Part shown: in pieces, positions 45,865 to 54,376 of the stretch
How positions within the stretch are numbered: the stretch's first letter is position 1
Layout: every line of letters begins with the position of its first letter
Source: Bordetella parapertussis
GTDB lineage: Bacteria; Pseudomonadota; Gammaproteobacteria; Burkholderiales; Burkholderiaceae_C
DNA: 64,000 bases
Direction: 5' to 3'
NCBI GenBank assembly: GCA_945870575.1
Contig: CAMBSK010000002.1
Span: forward strand, 66,756-130,755
Position numbers and translations under genes: made by a program
Notes under the pieces: model-generated
What the model was told of the DNA's origin: nothing
Seen by the model: the letters and a program-made list of their open reading frames with translations, nothing else
Databases searched by the model: none

Positions 45865-46662
45865 TCACCACTTGTTGCGAAGTTCACGCAACTTAGTGAA
45901 TACGGTTTCATCATCTAACTGCCCTGTCAATTCAGCAAACGAAGCGCGCAACTGCGCTTGCACACTGCGGCTATCAAGCCGGAAAAACGTGTTGATCTCG
46001 CGCTCGGCTTGCAAGGTGGTGACCAACGGCTTGTTCACATCCTGAGCGCTGACTTGTTTTAAAAGCGTTGCGGCTTTGTCGTTGTCGGGTTCGCGGTTGA
46101 GCGTGAAACGCAAATTGTTTTCTATGTAATCGTGACCGGGGTAAATCAAGGTGTTGTCAGGCAAGCGGTTCAATTGCTGACTGAAGGTCTGGAACATAGA
46201 CTGCACATTGCCACCGTTGTGGCAATTGCCTGCACCGGCGTTGAACAACGTGTCCCCGGAAAACAGCGCGGGCTGATCGGTGTGCGAGCGCAGGCAAATA
46301 TGGCACATGGTGTGCCCCGGTGTGTCCATGGCTTGAAGTTCCACGGTCTTACCGACTTTGATGATGTCGCCTGCAATCAGGCCGCGAAACATACCCGGTA
46401 TGGCGTGACCGGCCTTGGCATGCGCCAGCACCTTGGCACCGGTGGCATCAACCACGGCTTGGTTACCGCCGGTGTGGTCATGGTGTTCATGCGTGTTCAA
46501 TATTTGCGTGATCTGCCAACCGGCCTGTTTGGCTGACTGCAAACATTTATCGCTGTCCAGCGGATCTATGGCCAAGGCTTCACCAGTTTCGCTGCAAGCA
46601 ATCAGGTAATTGAAATTACGGTAAGGATTGGCAGTCCATATTTGTTTGACGATCATGGCCAT
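45865..46662 (-). CDS. gloB: Hydroxyacylglutathione hydrolase (glyoxalase II)-like metallo-hydrolase
   Basis: 265 residues of the metallo-beta-lactamase fold. THEHHDHTGG binds two metals, with further ligands in DTPGHTMCH, SGDTLF and YPGHDY. The C-terminal helical domain with a REPDND stretch is typical of glyoxalase II, which cleaves S-lactoylglutathione. The common third position (GCGR) reads GAGNCH here, a modest departure. It diverges from the metallophosphoesterase gene. Confidence 0.85.
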   Translation of the reverse strand: MAMIVKQIWTANPYRNFNYLIACSETGEALAIDPLDSDKCLQSAKQAGWQITQILNTHEHHDHTGGNQAVVDATGAKVLAHAKAGHAIPGMFRGLIAGDIIKVGKTVELQAMDTPGHTMCHICLRSHTDQPALFSGDTLFNAGAGNCHNGGNVQSMFQTFSQQLNRLPDNTLIYPGHDYIENNLRFTLNREPDNDKAATLLKQVSAQDVNKPLVTTLQAEREINTFFRLDSRSVQAQLRASFAELTGQLDDETVFTKLRELRNKW

Positions 46663-46711
46663 GTTTTCTATGTTCCCTGTGAAATAAGCCGTATTGCAAC
46701 AACAGTCTATT

Positions 46712-46729
46712 GTTTCATCATTCAGTCAC
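46712..46729 (+). promoter_or_regulatory. PHO box-like repeat upstream of the metallophosphoesterase
   Basis: GTTTCAT-N4-CAGTCAC is a 7-4-7 direct repeat matching the PhoB consensus CTGTCAT-N4-CTGTCAT at 10 of 14 positions. It lies about 75 bp before the metallophosphoesterase start. Confidence 0.4.
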
Positions 46730-46803
46730 ACTGCGTTCTTAAGCTATGGTACATACAGACGCACCAGCTGCTCTGTGAATCTCAGTCATCCTTTGGGGAA
46801 TGC

Positions 46804-47610
46804 ATGCATTACAGAGCAGTATTTATCTCTGACCTGCACCTGGGTACACCGGGCTGTCAGGCCGAAGCACTGTTGGATTTTTTAAAGTCCCACACCAGCG
46901 ATAGTTTGTACCTTATCGGCGATATCGTCGACGGCTGGCAACTCAGACGCAAATGGTATTGGCCTCAGGCGCATAACGACGTGGTGCAAAAACTTCTGCG
47001 CCGGGTGCGCAAAGGCAGTCGCGTGATTTACATACCCGGCAACCACGACGAGTTTGCGCGTGAATTTGTGGAACACCATTTCGGCGGTATCGAAGTGATG
47101 GAAGAAGCCACGCACACATTGCTCGACGGTCGCAAACTCTGGTTGATTCACGGCGATTACTTTGACGCCGTGGTGCAATACGCCAAGTGGCTAGCCTATG
47201 TCGGCGACACTTTGTACGAATGGACATTGCGCTTGAACAGGCACTTTAATCGTTTGCGCGCCAGACTGGGCATGCGTTACTGGTCACTGTCTGCGTACCT
47301 CAAAGGCAAGGTCAAGAAAGCATTGAACTTTGTCACTGACTTTGAAAATGCGGTGGCCCACGAAGCACAGAAACGCGGCTACCAGGGCGTGGTCTGCGGC
47401 CATATTCACCGCGCTGAAATCCGCATGATCAACGGTATTTTGTATTGCAACGATGGCGACTGGGTGGAAAGCCGCTCGGCCCTGGTTGAACATGTAGACG
47501 GTCATTTGGAATTGATCTTCTGGGATCAGGAACTGGACTTCATACCTGCCAAAGTACGTTCATTACCTGAATCTGTCCTAGAGCCTGAGCCCGCCAGCCT
47601 GATGTCCTGA
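46804..47610 (+). CDS. PlcP/LpxH-like metallophosphoesterase
   Basis: 268 residues. The calcineurin-like motifs are ISDLHLG, GDIVDGW, PGNHDE, HGDYFD and GHIHRAEI. The C-terminal block YCNDGDWVESRSALVEH is the signature of a family usually annotated UDP-2,3-diacylglucosamine diphosphatase. I recall it including PlcP, the phospholipase C of the phosphate-starvation response in Sinorhizobium. I chose the ATG at 46804 (MHYRAVFISDLH). A GT4 glycosyltransferase, UDP-glucose dehydrogenase and PHO-like boxes nearby favour PlcP over LpxH, but this is inference. Confidence 0.85.
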   Translation: MHYRAVFISDLHLGTPGCQAEALLDFLKSHTSDSLYLIGDIVDGWQLRRKWYWPQAHNDVVQKLLRRVRKGSRVIYIPGNHDEFAREFVEHHFGGIEVMEEATHTLLDGRKLWLIHGDYFDAVVQYAKWLAYVGDTLYEWTLRLNRHFNRLRARLGMRYWSLSAYLKGKVKKALNFVTDFENAVAHEAQKRGYQGVVCGHIHRAEIRMINGILYCNDGDWVESRSALVEHVDGHLELIFWDQELDFIPAKVRSLPESVLEPEPASLMS

Positions 47611-47620
47611 TCCGCTCAAA

Positions 47621-48868
47621 GTGGCTTCACACAAGCGTGGTTTTTATTTTTTAATCAGTGCCCAATTTGCTTCAGCATTGGCCGACAACGCCATGTTGCT
47701 GCTGGTCATTGCGGTATTGCAAGCTCAAGGGCAAGCGGCTTTCTGGATACCGCTGATCAAGGTGATGTTCACCTTGTCCTATGTGCTGTCAGGCCCGTGG
47801 GTAGGCGCATGGTCTGACAGTCGGCCCAAACACAGCGTGATGATGCGCGCCAACGGTTTGAAAATTCTTGCCTGTGTGGCACTGCTGGCAGGTGTGGATC
47901 CGATCGCCGCATTCGCGCTGACCGGCCTGGGCGCTGCGGTGTACGCACCGGCTAAGTACGGCCTGGTCACTGAACTCGTGCCTGCAGAAGAATTGGTACA
48001 CGCCAATGCCTGGATAGAAGTCACTGCCGTGTGCGCTGCTTTGTTCGGCGTCATGCTGGGCGGCGCACTGGTCGCCGATGCATGGTTGAACTCTCAACTG
48101 TGCCTCTTCCTCACAGATTGGTTGCCGTTGAATCCACTCTATGCAGTTTCCATGTCAGCTGTCGGCATGCTGTATTTGCTGGCTGCGCTGCTCAATATTT
48201 TTATTCCTGACAGCGGCAAACGTTATGAAGCCACCGCTTGGAACATAGCCTCGGTCTGGCGACATTTTTGCCAAGACCAGCGCCGCTTATGGCGCGACCC
48301 CTTGGGCGGTATCAGTTTGTCGGTCACGAGTTTGTTTTGGGGCGTGGGCGCGAGCATGCAGTTACTGGTGCTGGCCTGGGCCCAAGCCATGCTGGATTTG
48401 AATTTAACCCAAGCCGCTTACCTGCAAGCCGGTACCGCCATCGGTGTGATGGCAGGCGCGGTGGTGGCGGCACGCTGTGTGTCTTTGTCTAATGCGCCCA
48501 AGGTCTTGAGCGCCGGCATAGGTTTGGGCCTGGCTTTGCCCTTGATGACACTGGTTCACACTTGGCCTTGGGCGCTGGCTTTGACATTGGCTCTGGGCAT
48601 GCTGGGCGGATTTTTTGTCGTGCCCATGAATGCCATGTTGCAGGCACGCGGCGTGAAACTGTTGAGCGCCGGGCGTTCTATCTCGGTGCAAAACACATGC
48701 GAAAACAGCAGCGTGTTGCTGCTATTAAGCGCTTACAGCCTACTGGTGTTTTTGCATGTGCCGGTGCAGGGTTTGATTTGGGCACTGGCCGTCCTCATCA
48801 CCACCGGCATGTGCGCCATGACCTGGCGCTACCGGCATATCTCACGCGGCGCGCTTATCACCGGGTAA
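47621..48868 (+). CDS. lplT: Lysophospholipid transporter LplT-like MFS protein
   Basis: 415 residues with about 12 membrane spans and a GTG start 10 bp after the metallophosphoesterase. QFASALADNAMLLLVIAVLQ at the start and YAPAKYGLVTELVPAEELVHANAW are characteristic of LplT, which flips lysophospholipids into the cytoplasm for re-acylation. No fused acyltransferase domain is present. The 3' end overlaps the convergent psd gene by 27 bp. Confidence 0.88.
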   Translation: MASHKRGFYFLISAQFASALADNAMLLLVIAVLQAQGQAAFWIPLIKVMFTLSYVLSGPWVGAWSDSRPKHSVMMRANGLKILACVALLAGVDPIAAFALTGLGAAVYAPAKYGLVTELVPAEELVHANAWIEVTAVCAALFGVMLGGALVADAWLNSQLCLFLTDWLPLNPLYAVSMSAVGMLYLLAALLNIFIPDSGKRYEATAWNIASVWRHFCQDQRRLWRDPLGGISLSVTSLFWGVGASMQLLVLAWAQAMLDLNLTQAAYLQAGTAIGVMAGAVVAARCVSLSNAPKVLSAGIGLGLALPLMTLVHTWPWALALTLALGMLGGFFVVPMNAMLQARGVKLLSAGRSISVQNTCENSSVLLLLSAYSLLVFLHVPVQGLIWALAVLITTGMCAMTWRYRHISRGALITG

Positions 48869-49729
48869 GCGCATCAGCGCTTCGCCCATTTTCAATACAC
48901 GGCCTTCGTGTATGCCTTCAGCAAAGCTGAATGACTCAGGTACAAATATAAGTATGGTTGAACCGTGCTGAAACCAGCCGAGTTCATCGCCCTTGTCAAA
49001 CGCTGCATCACACTGCACATCCAAGGGGCCGTGGCAGACATCGCGCAACAGTCCGTCGAGCGCGTGCAAGCGAATGCTGGCCACCAGCACCGCCGCCACC
49101 GGCACCAATGCCACCGGGTAAGCCTGCGGCCCTATTTCAGTCTCCAGCAAGGCCCGCTCGTTTTTGCAAAACAGTTTTTCAACCCGCTTCAAAGCAATAG
49201 GGTTCACATTCCAAGTGTCACCCGAAAAATACTGAACCCGCTTTAACCGGCCTTGGTGGGGCGCATGGAAGCGGTGGTACATGGACGAGGTGATACGTAT
49301 GGTCATGAACCAGCCGTTGTGCCAATGACCATCACTGGCTTGCTCACCCAGCAAGTCTTTGAGCGTATAGGGAAAGCCTTTGGCCTGAAACACTTGGCCA
49401 TCTTGCACCCTGCCCATGGCGCCGACGATGCCGTCACACGGGCTGGTTAATACATCGGGCGACATATCCACGGCTCTGGCGGCGGGTTTGAGTTCGCGGA
49501 TGAAACAGTCGTGCAAGCTGTCGAAATGCGTTTTGCGGGCTTCGGACAAGTCCAGATCGGCAAAACTCCGCCAGACGGCAATGGATGCATCCCGCACCCA
49601 AGGATGGCGTATTTGGCTGAACCAGCCTATGAAACGGGTCAATGCCGCCCTTGGAATACGGTTAGTCAACAAAAAATTTAAATCTTCGTTGGCACCTATT
49701 TTTTGAAATACATCACGAATAGTCATCAT
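48842..49729 (-). CDS. psd: Phosphatidylserine decarboxylase proenzyme
   Basis: 295 residues. The self-cleavage site that makes the pyruvoyl group is in ELGWFQHGSTILIF; the usual LGST reads HGST here, and the serine is kept. SSMYHRFHAPHQG holds the conserved histidines. It makes phosphatidylethanolamine. It faces the LplT gene tail-to-tail and diverges from the aminotransferase gene; the other phospholipid-linked genes nearby fit a membrane-lipid theme. Confidence 0.93.
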   Translation of the reverse strand: MMTIRDVFQKIGANEDLNFLLTNRIPRAALTRFIGWFSQIRHPWVRDASIAVWRSFADLDLSEARKTHFDSLHDCFIRELKPAARAVDMSPDVLTSPCDGIVGAMGRVQDGQVFQAKGFPYTLKDLLGEQASDGHWHNGWFMTIRITSSMYHRFHAPHQGRLKRVQYFSGDTWNVNPIALKRVEKLFCKNERALLETEIGPQAYPVALVPVAAVLVASIRLHALDGLLRDVCHGPLDVQCDAAFDKGDELGWFQHGSTILIFVPESFSFAEGIHEGRVLKMGEALMRLPGDKRAA

Positions 49730-49777
49730 TTTTTAACCCGATCGTCATACAAAGGAGGTTTTGAAAGGAAACGCTTG

Positions 49778-51442
49778 ATGGAGTTGCTCAATACATTGAC
49801 CCTGACTGCAAGTGCACTGGCTTGCGCGGTGCTGCTGAAAAAAATGCACCAACGCCTGCAATTGTCTTTGGCTAAGCACCCGTCGCTGGGCGGTCATTTG
49901 CGCATGTCCAAACGTGTGGCTGCATGGATTCCAGCTTACGGCTACCGGGATCAGCAGTGGTTTGCCGCCGATCAAGCACCGCAGAGCCTGGTGTTGCAGC
50001 GCCAACAAGGCTTGCAAGCATTGGCGCACCGTTTGCAATCGCGCAGCCCGAACACACTTGCCATGTCGGCCCAGGTCAAACCCATGATTTCGGATTTGCA
50101 ATTGATCAGCCAATACCGTGTGCCCTACCAGTTTCGCGAACAACTCAGCCAGCACATACAACTGGGCAGTTTCTGGCGTGAAAGCGAGGGGGTTTACCTG
50201 ACCGACATGGACGGTAACCGTTTCTTTGATGTCACCGGCTCGTACGGTGTCAACCTGTTCGGTCTGGACTTTTACAAAGCCTGCATCGCAGAAGGCGTAT
50301 CCCGTGCACAAGCGCTGGGCCCGGTGCTCGGTTCTTACCACCCATGTGTGCTGGACAACGTCAAACGCTTGTGCGAAATATCCGGTATGCAAGAAGTGTC
50401 GTTTCACATGTCGGGTACCGAGGCTGTCATGCAAGCCGTGCGGCTGGCGCGCTACCACAGCCGCAAACGCAAGATTGTTCGCTTCACCGGCGCCTACCAC
50501 GGTTGGTGGGACGATGTGCAACCCGGCCCCGGCAATCCCATGCCGCCTTCGTCGGACACGCTGACCTTGAACGACATGCACGCCAACACCTTGCGCGTGT
50601 TGCGCAACCGCAATGACATCGCTTGTGTGCTGGTCAACCCCTTGCAAGCCATGCACCCGAACAAGGCTGCACCGACTGATTCGACTCTGGTCGATGGCGG
50701 ACGCAGCATCCACTACGACCGCCAAGCCTACACAGATTGGCTGCAACAACTGCGTCAGGTCTGCACCGACAAAGGCATTGCACTCATCATGGACGAGGTA
50801 TTTCTGGGCTTCAGGCTCGCGCCCGGGGGCGCGCAGGAGTATTTCAACGTCAAAGCCGATCTGGTGACTTACGGCAAAACACTGGGCGGCGGTTTGCCGG
50901 TCGGTGTGATTTGCGGCATGTCCAAATGGATGAAACGCTTTGATGAACAGCGTCCGGGTAACTTGTGTTTTGCACGCGGCACCTTCAACGCCCATCCGTA
51001 TGTCATGACCACCATGCAAGTGTTTTTGGAGCAGCTGCAAACCGATGAAGTGCAAGCCATGTACGCCGATAGCAGCCGCACCTGGTCTGAACGCATGCAG
51101 GCGCTGAACACGCGCTTGCAGCAAGCCGACGTGCCGGTGCAAGTGGCAGGCATGGAAAGCGTCTGGTCTATTTTGTACACGGTGGCAGGCCGCTACAACT
51201 GGTTGCTGCAGTTTTATATGAGAGACCAAGGGATTGCGCTCAGTTGGGTAGGCTCAGGACGCATGATCTTCAGCTTGAACATCAGCGACGCTGACTTTGA
51301 AATATTCGCACAGCGCTTTGTGCGGGCCGCGCAGCAAATGCAAAACGACGGTTGGTTCTGGGTACAAGCCGAGCAAACCAACCGTCGAATTCGTAGAAGC
51401 CTGTTGAAAGAAATGCTGAATAAGAAATGGAGTTTGGCTTAA
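49778..51442 (+). CDS. Membrane-anchored class-III aminotransferase
   Basis: About 554 residues. A hydrophobic N-terminal segment (LNTLTLTASALACAVLL) precedes roughly 110 residues of unknown fold, then a class-III PLP aminotransferase domain: DVTGSYGVNLFG, HMSGTEAVMQAVRLAR, FTGAYHGWWDD, DEVFLGFR and VTYGKTLGGGLPVG with the PLP lysine. It resembles glutamate-1-semialdehyde aminomutase, but is far longer and membrane-anchored, so it is not HemL. AGGAAA precedes the ATG at 49778. Its substrate may be a lipid or a carrier-bound acyl chain; that is speculative. Confidence 0.8.
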   Translation: MELLNTLTLTASALACAVLLKKMHQRLQLSLAKHPSLGGHLRMSKRVAAWIPAYGYRDQQWFAADQAPQSLVLQRQQGLQALAHRLQSRSPNTLAMSAQVKPMISDLQLISQYRVPYQFREQLSQHIQLGSFWRESEGVYLTDMDGNRFFDVTGSYGVNLFGLDFYKACIAEGVSRAQALGPVLGSYHPCVLDNVKRLCEISGMQEVSFHMSGTEAVMQAVRLARYHSRKRKIVRFTGAYHGWWDDVQPGPGNPMPPSSDTLTLNDMHANTLRVLRNRNDIACVLVNPLQAMHPNKAAPTDSTLVDGGRSIHYDRQAYTDWLQQLRQVCTDKGIALIMDEVFLGFRLAPGGAQEYFNVKADLVTYGKTLGGGLPVGVICGMSKWMKRFDEQRPGNLCFARGTFNAHPYVMTTMQVFLEQLQTDEVQAMYADSSRTWSERMQALNTRLQQADVPVQVAGMESVWSILYTVAGRYNWLLQFYMRDQGIALSWVGSGRMIFSLNISDADFEIFAQRFVRAAQQMQNDGWFWVQAEQTNRRIRRSLLKEMLNKKWSLA

Positions 51443-52053
51443 TGCACTGAGGTTCTGACATGGTCCATGGGATCAATCCATTCGCCGCGCAACAGATAAA
51501 AAGGTGACTTGTAGTACATCTTAATATCGTGCACCGGGTCGGTGATGATCTTCATGGCCCAGGCCAGACCGGCCAGCAAGCTATCCTGGTGCCAGAGTTG
51601 GAAGACGCGGAACATCAAACCGGCGATGCCCAGAAACAACCACAGCATGCCGGTGATGCGCACCGGTGTGTCTTCATAAGCGGCAGGCACGGCCCAGGTG
51701 AGGTACTGCGGCATCCAGTAGGCCAGCACGGGAATCATGGCGCAGATGGTGAGCAGCACGATTTTGCGTCTCAAGTTGTAGCCGACCTTGATTTCTTCTT
51801 TGTACTCGTGGGTGGCCAGGTTGATCTCGTCAAAGCCTTTGGGCTCAAAAAAGAAATGACCGATCTGGCGCGTGCTCATAGAAAACAACCAGGCGATCAA
51901 GGCAGAGACCACCGGATCAATGAACAAATAAACGTAGGCCACCAGAAAAGAAAGGGCGCTGATCAGGTGCAGTGACTGATTCACCCGGCTGTGGTGGTAG
52001 TAGCGGTGATCGTCCCAGCGCTGGGTTTCCAGTGTTTTCAATAAATGCTTCAT
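51439..52053 (-). CDS. Mpo1-like (DUF962) membrane protein
   Basis: About 204 residues with four or five membrane spans. YYHHSRVNQSLHL and QIGHFFFEPKGF match the Y-x2-H...N-x3-H and GH-x3-E patterns of the DUF962/Mpo1 family. Yeast Mpo1 is an iron-dependent dioxygenase in alpha-oxidation of 2-hydroxy fatty acids. I chose the ATG at 52053 (MKHLLKTLE), preceded by AGGAG. Its 3' end overlaps the aminotransferase gene by 4 bp, tail to tail. A PHO-like repeat lies upstream. Confidence 0.7.
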   Translation of the reverse strand: MKHLLKTLETQRWDDHRYYHHSRVNQSLHLISALSFLVAYVYLFIDPVVSALIAWLFSMSTRQIGHFFFEPKGFDEINLATHEYKEEIKVGYNLRRKIVLLTICAMIPVLAYWMPQYLTWAVPAAYEDTPVRITGMLWLFLGIAGLMFRVFQLWHQDSLLAGLAWAMKIITDPVHDIKMYYKSPFYLLRGEWIDPMDHVRTSVH

Positions 52054-52125
52054 GCTTTCTCCTGTGAGTGAAGGGTTCCGGTCAGACATATCAAACAATC
52101 CGACTTGCAACTGTCACGTTTTTGA

Positions 52126-52143
52126 ATGAAATTTTCATGACAT
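52126..52143 (-). promoter_or_regulatory. PHO box-like repeat upstream of the Mpo1-like gene
   Basis: On the minus strand ATGTCAT-N4-ATTTCAT matches CTGTCAT-N4-CTGTCAT at 11 of 14 positions. It lies about 73 bp before the ATG at 52053. Confidence 0.5.
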
Positions 52144-52158
52144 TGCCAAGTCTTTTGC

Positions 52159-52187
52159 ATGTCATGTTTCTGACACATGAATTTCAT
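52159..52187 (+). promoter_or_regulatory. Triple PHO box-like repeat upstream of the GT4 gene
   Basis: ATGTCAT-N4-CTGACAC-N4-ATTTCAT gives three 7-mers at 11-bp intervals, with 6, 5 and 5 of 7 matches to CTGTCAT. The last unit ends 33 bp before the glycosyltransferase start at 52221, a good place for PhoB-activated transcription. Confidence 0.55.
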
Positions 52188-52220
52188 CAAATTGTTTTAA
52201 TTAAGCGTCACAGTAGAGGG

Positions 52221-53453
52221 ATGAATACACACATACACGTAGAGCGTTTCGGTCATGCCCGCCGGGCATTGAACATTTCCGTGGTCACCGAAACATTTCC
52301 ACCTGACATCAACGGCGTCGCGCACACACTGTCAAAAATGGTCAGCGGCTTGCAAGCCAACGGCCACGACATCTGGCTGGTGCGTCCACGTCAGCAAAAA
52401 ACACAGTTAGCGCAAAGCGGCCAGGGCTTTAACGAATTGCTGGTCAAGGGCATGCCGATTCCTTTTTACAAGCAATTGCGCATGGGCTTACCTGCCAAAA
52501 AAGAATTACACCGCCTGTGGTCATTCAAACGCCCTGATGTGGTTCATATCGCCACCGAAGGTCCATTGGGCTGGTCGGCTTTGCAAGTCGCACGCAAATT
52601 ACGTATTCCCGTTAGCACCGATTTTCGAACCAACTTCCATGCCTACAGCAGCCACTACGGCATAGGCTGGTTAAGCGGTGCCATTCTTTCTTATATGCGT
52701 AAATTCCATAACGCAGCAGATGCCACCATGGTGCCCACACAACAACTCGCCGACAGCTTGCACAACAGCGGCTTTGAGCGTTTGCAGGTGGTGCCGCGCG
52801 GCATAGACACGCTGCTTTTTTCTCCGGCCAAGCGCAGCCATTTCTTGCGTGATAGTTGGAAGGCCACTGAAAACCAGATTGTCATGCTGTATGTGGGCAG
52901 ACTGGCGGCGGAAAAAAACCTCAAGCTGGTGTTGCAAACCTATGCCATGGCCAAACAACGTACACCTGACATCAAGCTGGTGTTGGTAGGCGACGGGCCG
53001 ATGCGCGCCGAGCTTGAACAAGCACACACTGATGTGATTTTTGCCGGCTTTAGAACCGGTGAAGATTTGGCGGCACATTACGCCAGCGCAGACATGTTTG
53101 TGTTTGCCAGCCAGACCGAAACTTTCGGCAACGTCACGCTCGAAGCCATGGCTTCAGGCCTGGCCGTGGTGGCCTTCAAACACGCCGCAGCCGGTGAATT
53201 GATCCATAGCGGCATCAACGGCATGCTGGCATCGCATGACTCCGGCGTGCATTTCGAAATGGCAGCACAAGCCTTGCTGAACAATCCTGAGTTAATGACT
53301 TATGTCAGACAACAAGCTTGTGTGACTGCAAACGCCATGGGTTGGGACATGATTGTGGAAAAAACAGAGTCGGTCATGTACGACGTACTGCGGCAACGCG
53401 AACAACACTACACCGGGTCTTCAGCCATGGCTGTGCCTGTCGGCCTGGTCTGA
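52221..53453 (+). CDS. GT4 glycosyltransferase, possible glycolipid synthase
   Basis: 410 residues of the GT-B fold. The N-terminal NISVVTETFPPDINGVAHTL and the C-terminal FVFASQTETFGNVTLEAMASGLAVVA (E-x7-E motif) mark a GT4 retaining glycosyltransferase. LYVGRLAAEKNL begins the donor-binding half. The family includes the Agt-type enzymes that make glycosyl-diacylglycerols during phosphate limitation. AGAGGG precedes the ATG. It is followed closely by PPK2 and preceded by a PHO-like repeat. Acceptor and donor cannot be read from sequence. Confidence 0.87.
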   Translation: MNTHIHVERFGHARRALNISVVTETFPPDINGVAHTLSKMVSGLQANGHDIWLVRPRQQKTQLAQSGQGFNELLVKGMPIPFYKQLRMGLPAKKELHRLWSFKRPDVVHIATEGPLGWSALQVARKLRIPVSTDFRTNFHAYSSHYGIGWLSGAILSYMRKFHNAADATMVPTQQLADSLHNSGFERLQVVPRGIDTLLFSPAKRSHFLRDSWKATENQIVMLYVGRLAAEKNLKLVLQTYAMAKQRTPDIKLVLVGDGPMRAELEQAHTDVIFAGFRTGEDLAAHYASADMFVFASQTETFGNVTLEAMASGLAVVAFKHAAAGELIHSGINGMLASHDSGVHFEMAAQALLNNPELMTYVRQQACVTANAMGWDMIVEKTESVMYDVLRQREQHYTGSSAMAVPVGLV

Positions 53454-53464
53454 AAGGAAAACAT

Positions 53465-54373
53465 ATGCAAGACAAATCTTCTATAGACAAACACTTGTTG
53501 CAACGTGTGCGTGAAGACATGCTGGACAACCTGGACGAAGAATACGAATTGGAAATGGACGATCGCCCCGACGATGAGGGCCAGGCGTCTTTACAGGATC
53601 GCCAGCAACGATTGCAGTACTTTAAAAATCTGCTGCGCTTGCAAGGTGAATTGGTCAAATTACAGGATTGGGTGGTTGCCACCAAGCACCGGGTGGTGAT
53701 TTTGTTTGAAGGCCGGGATGCAGCCGGCAAAGGCGGCGTCATCAAACGCATCACGCAACGCTTGAACCCGCGTATCTGCCGCGTTGCCGCCCTGCCCGCC
53801 CCTAACGACCGCGAACGCACCCAATGGTATTTCCAGCGTTATGTGGCGCACTTACCTGCCGCCGGTGAAATTGTGTTGTTCGACCGCAGTTGGTACAACC
53901 GCGCCGGTGTAGAACGCGTCATGGGGTTTTGTTCCGATGAGGAATATGAAGAATTTTTCCGCTCGGTGCCTGAATTTGAAAAAATGTTGACCCGCAGCGG
54001 CATACAAGTGGTGAAGTACTGGTTCTCCATCACTGACGACGAACAGCACGCCCGTTTTCTGGGGCGCATACACGACCCTTTAAAGCAATGGAAACTCAGT
54101 CCCATGGACTTGGAAAGCCGCAAGCGCTGGGAAGCCTATACGCACGCCAAGGAGTCCATGATTGAGCGCACCCACATACCTGAGTCGCCTTGGTGGGTGA
54201 TTCAAGCTGTTGATAAAAAGAAAGCCCGTCTCAATTGCATAGACCATTTGCTGTCGCTGATGCCTTACAGTGAAATTGAACACCCGGCGATTGAATTGCC
54301 TGCACGTGTGCGAAATCCGGATTACATCCGCCATCCGGTACCCGCAGACATGTATGTGCCTGACAGGTATTGA
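53465..54373 (+). CDS. ppk2: Polyphosphate kinase 2
   Basis: 302 residues. Walker A is GRDAAGKGGVIKRI, the lid region starts RVAALPAPNDRERTQWYFQR, and Walker B is VLFDRSWYNRAGVERVMGF. This is a single-domain PPK2 of the class that interconverts polyphosphate and nucleoside diphosphate. AAAGGAAAACAT precedes the ATG at 53465, 11 bp after the glycosyltransferase. It converges on ugd with 3 bp between the stops. Confidence 0.95.
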   Translation: MQDKSSIDKHLLQRVREDMLDNLDEEYELEMDDRPDDEGQASLQDRQQRLQYFKNLLRLQGELVKLQDWVVATKHRVVILFEGRDAAGKGGVIKRITQRLNPRICRVAALPAPNDRERTQWYFQRYVAHLPAAGEIVLFDRSWYNRAGVERVMGFCSDEEYEEFFRSVPEFEKMLTRSGIQVVKYWFSITDDEQHARFLGRIHDPLKQWKLSPMDLESRKRWEAYTHAKESMIERTHIPESPWWVIQAVDKKKARLNCIDHLLSLMPYSEIEHPAIELPARVRNPDYIRHPVPADMYVPDRY

Positions 54374-54376
54374 GAA

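Noticed and set aside
49724..49752. Possible PHO repeat between psd and the aminotransferase (two GTCAT units 22 bp apart)
   Set aside because: The middle 7-mer matches the consensus poorly and the site overlaps the psd start codons.
49745..51229. 494-codon open frame antisense to the class-III aminotransferase
   Set aside because: The plus-strand frame has full aminotransferase motifs; the antisense frame has no recognisable domain and is a composition shadow.
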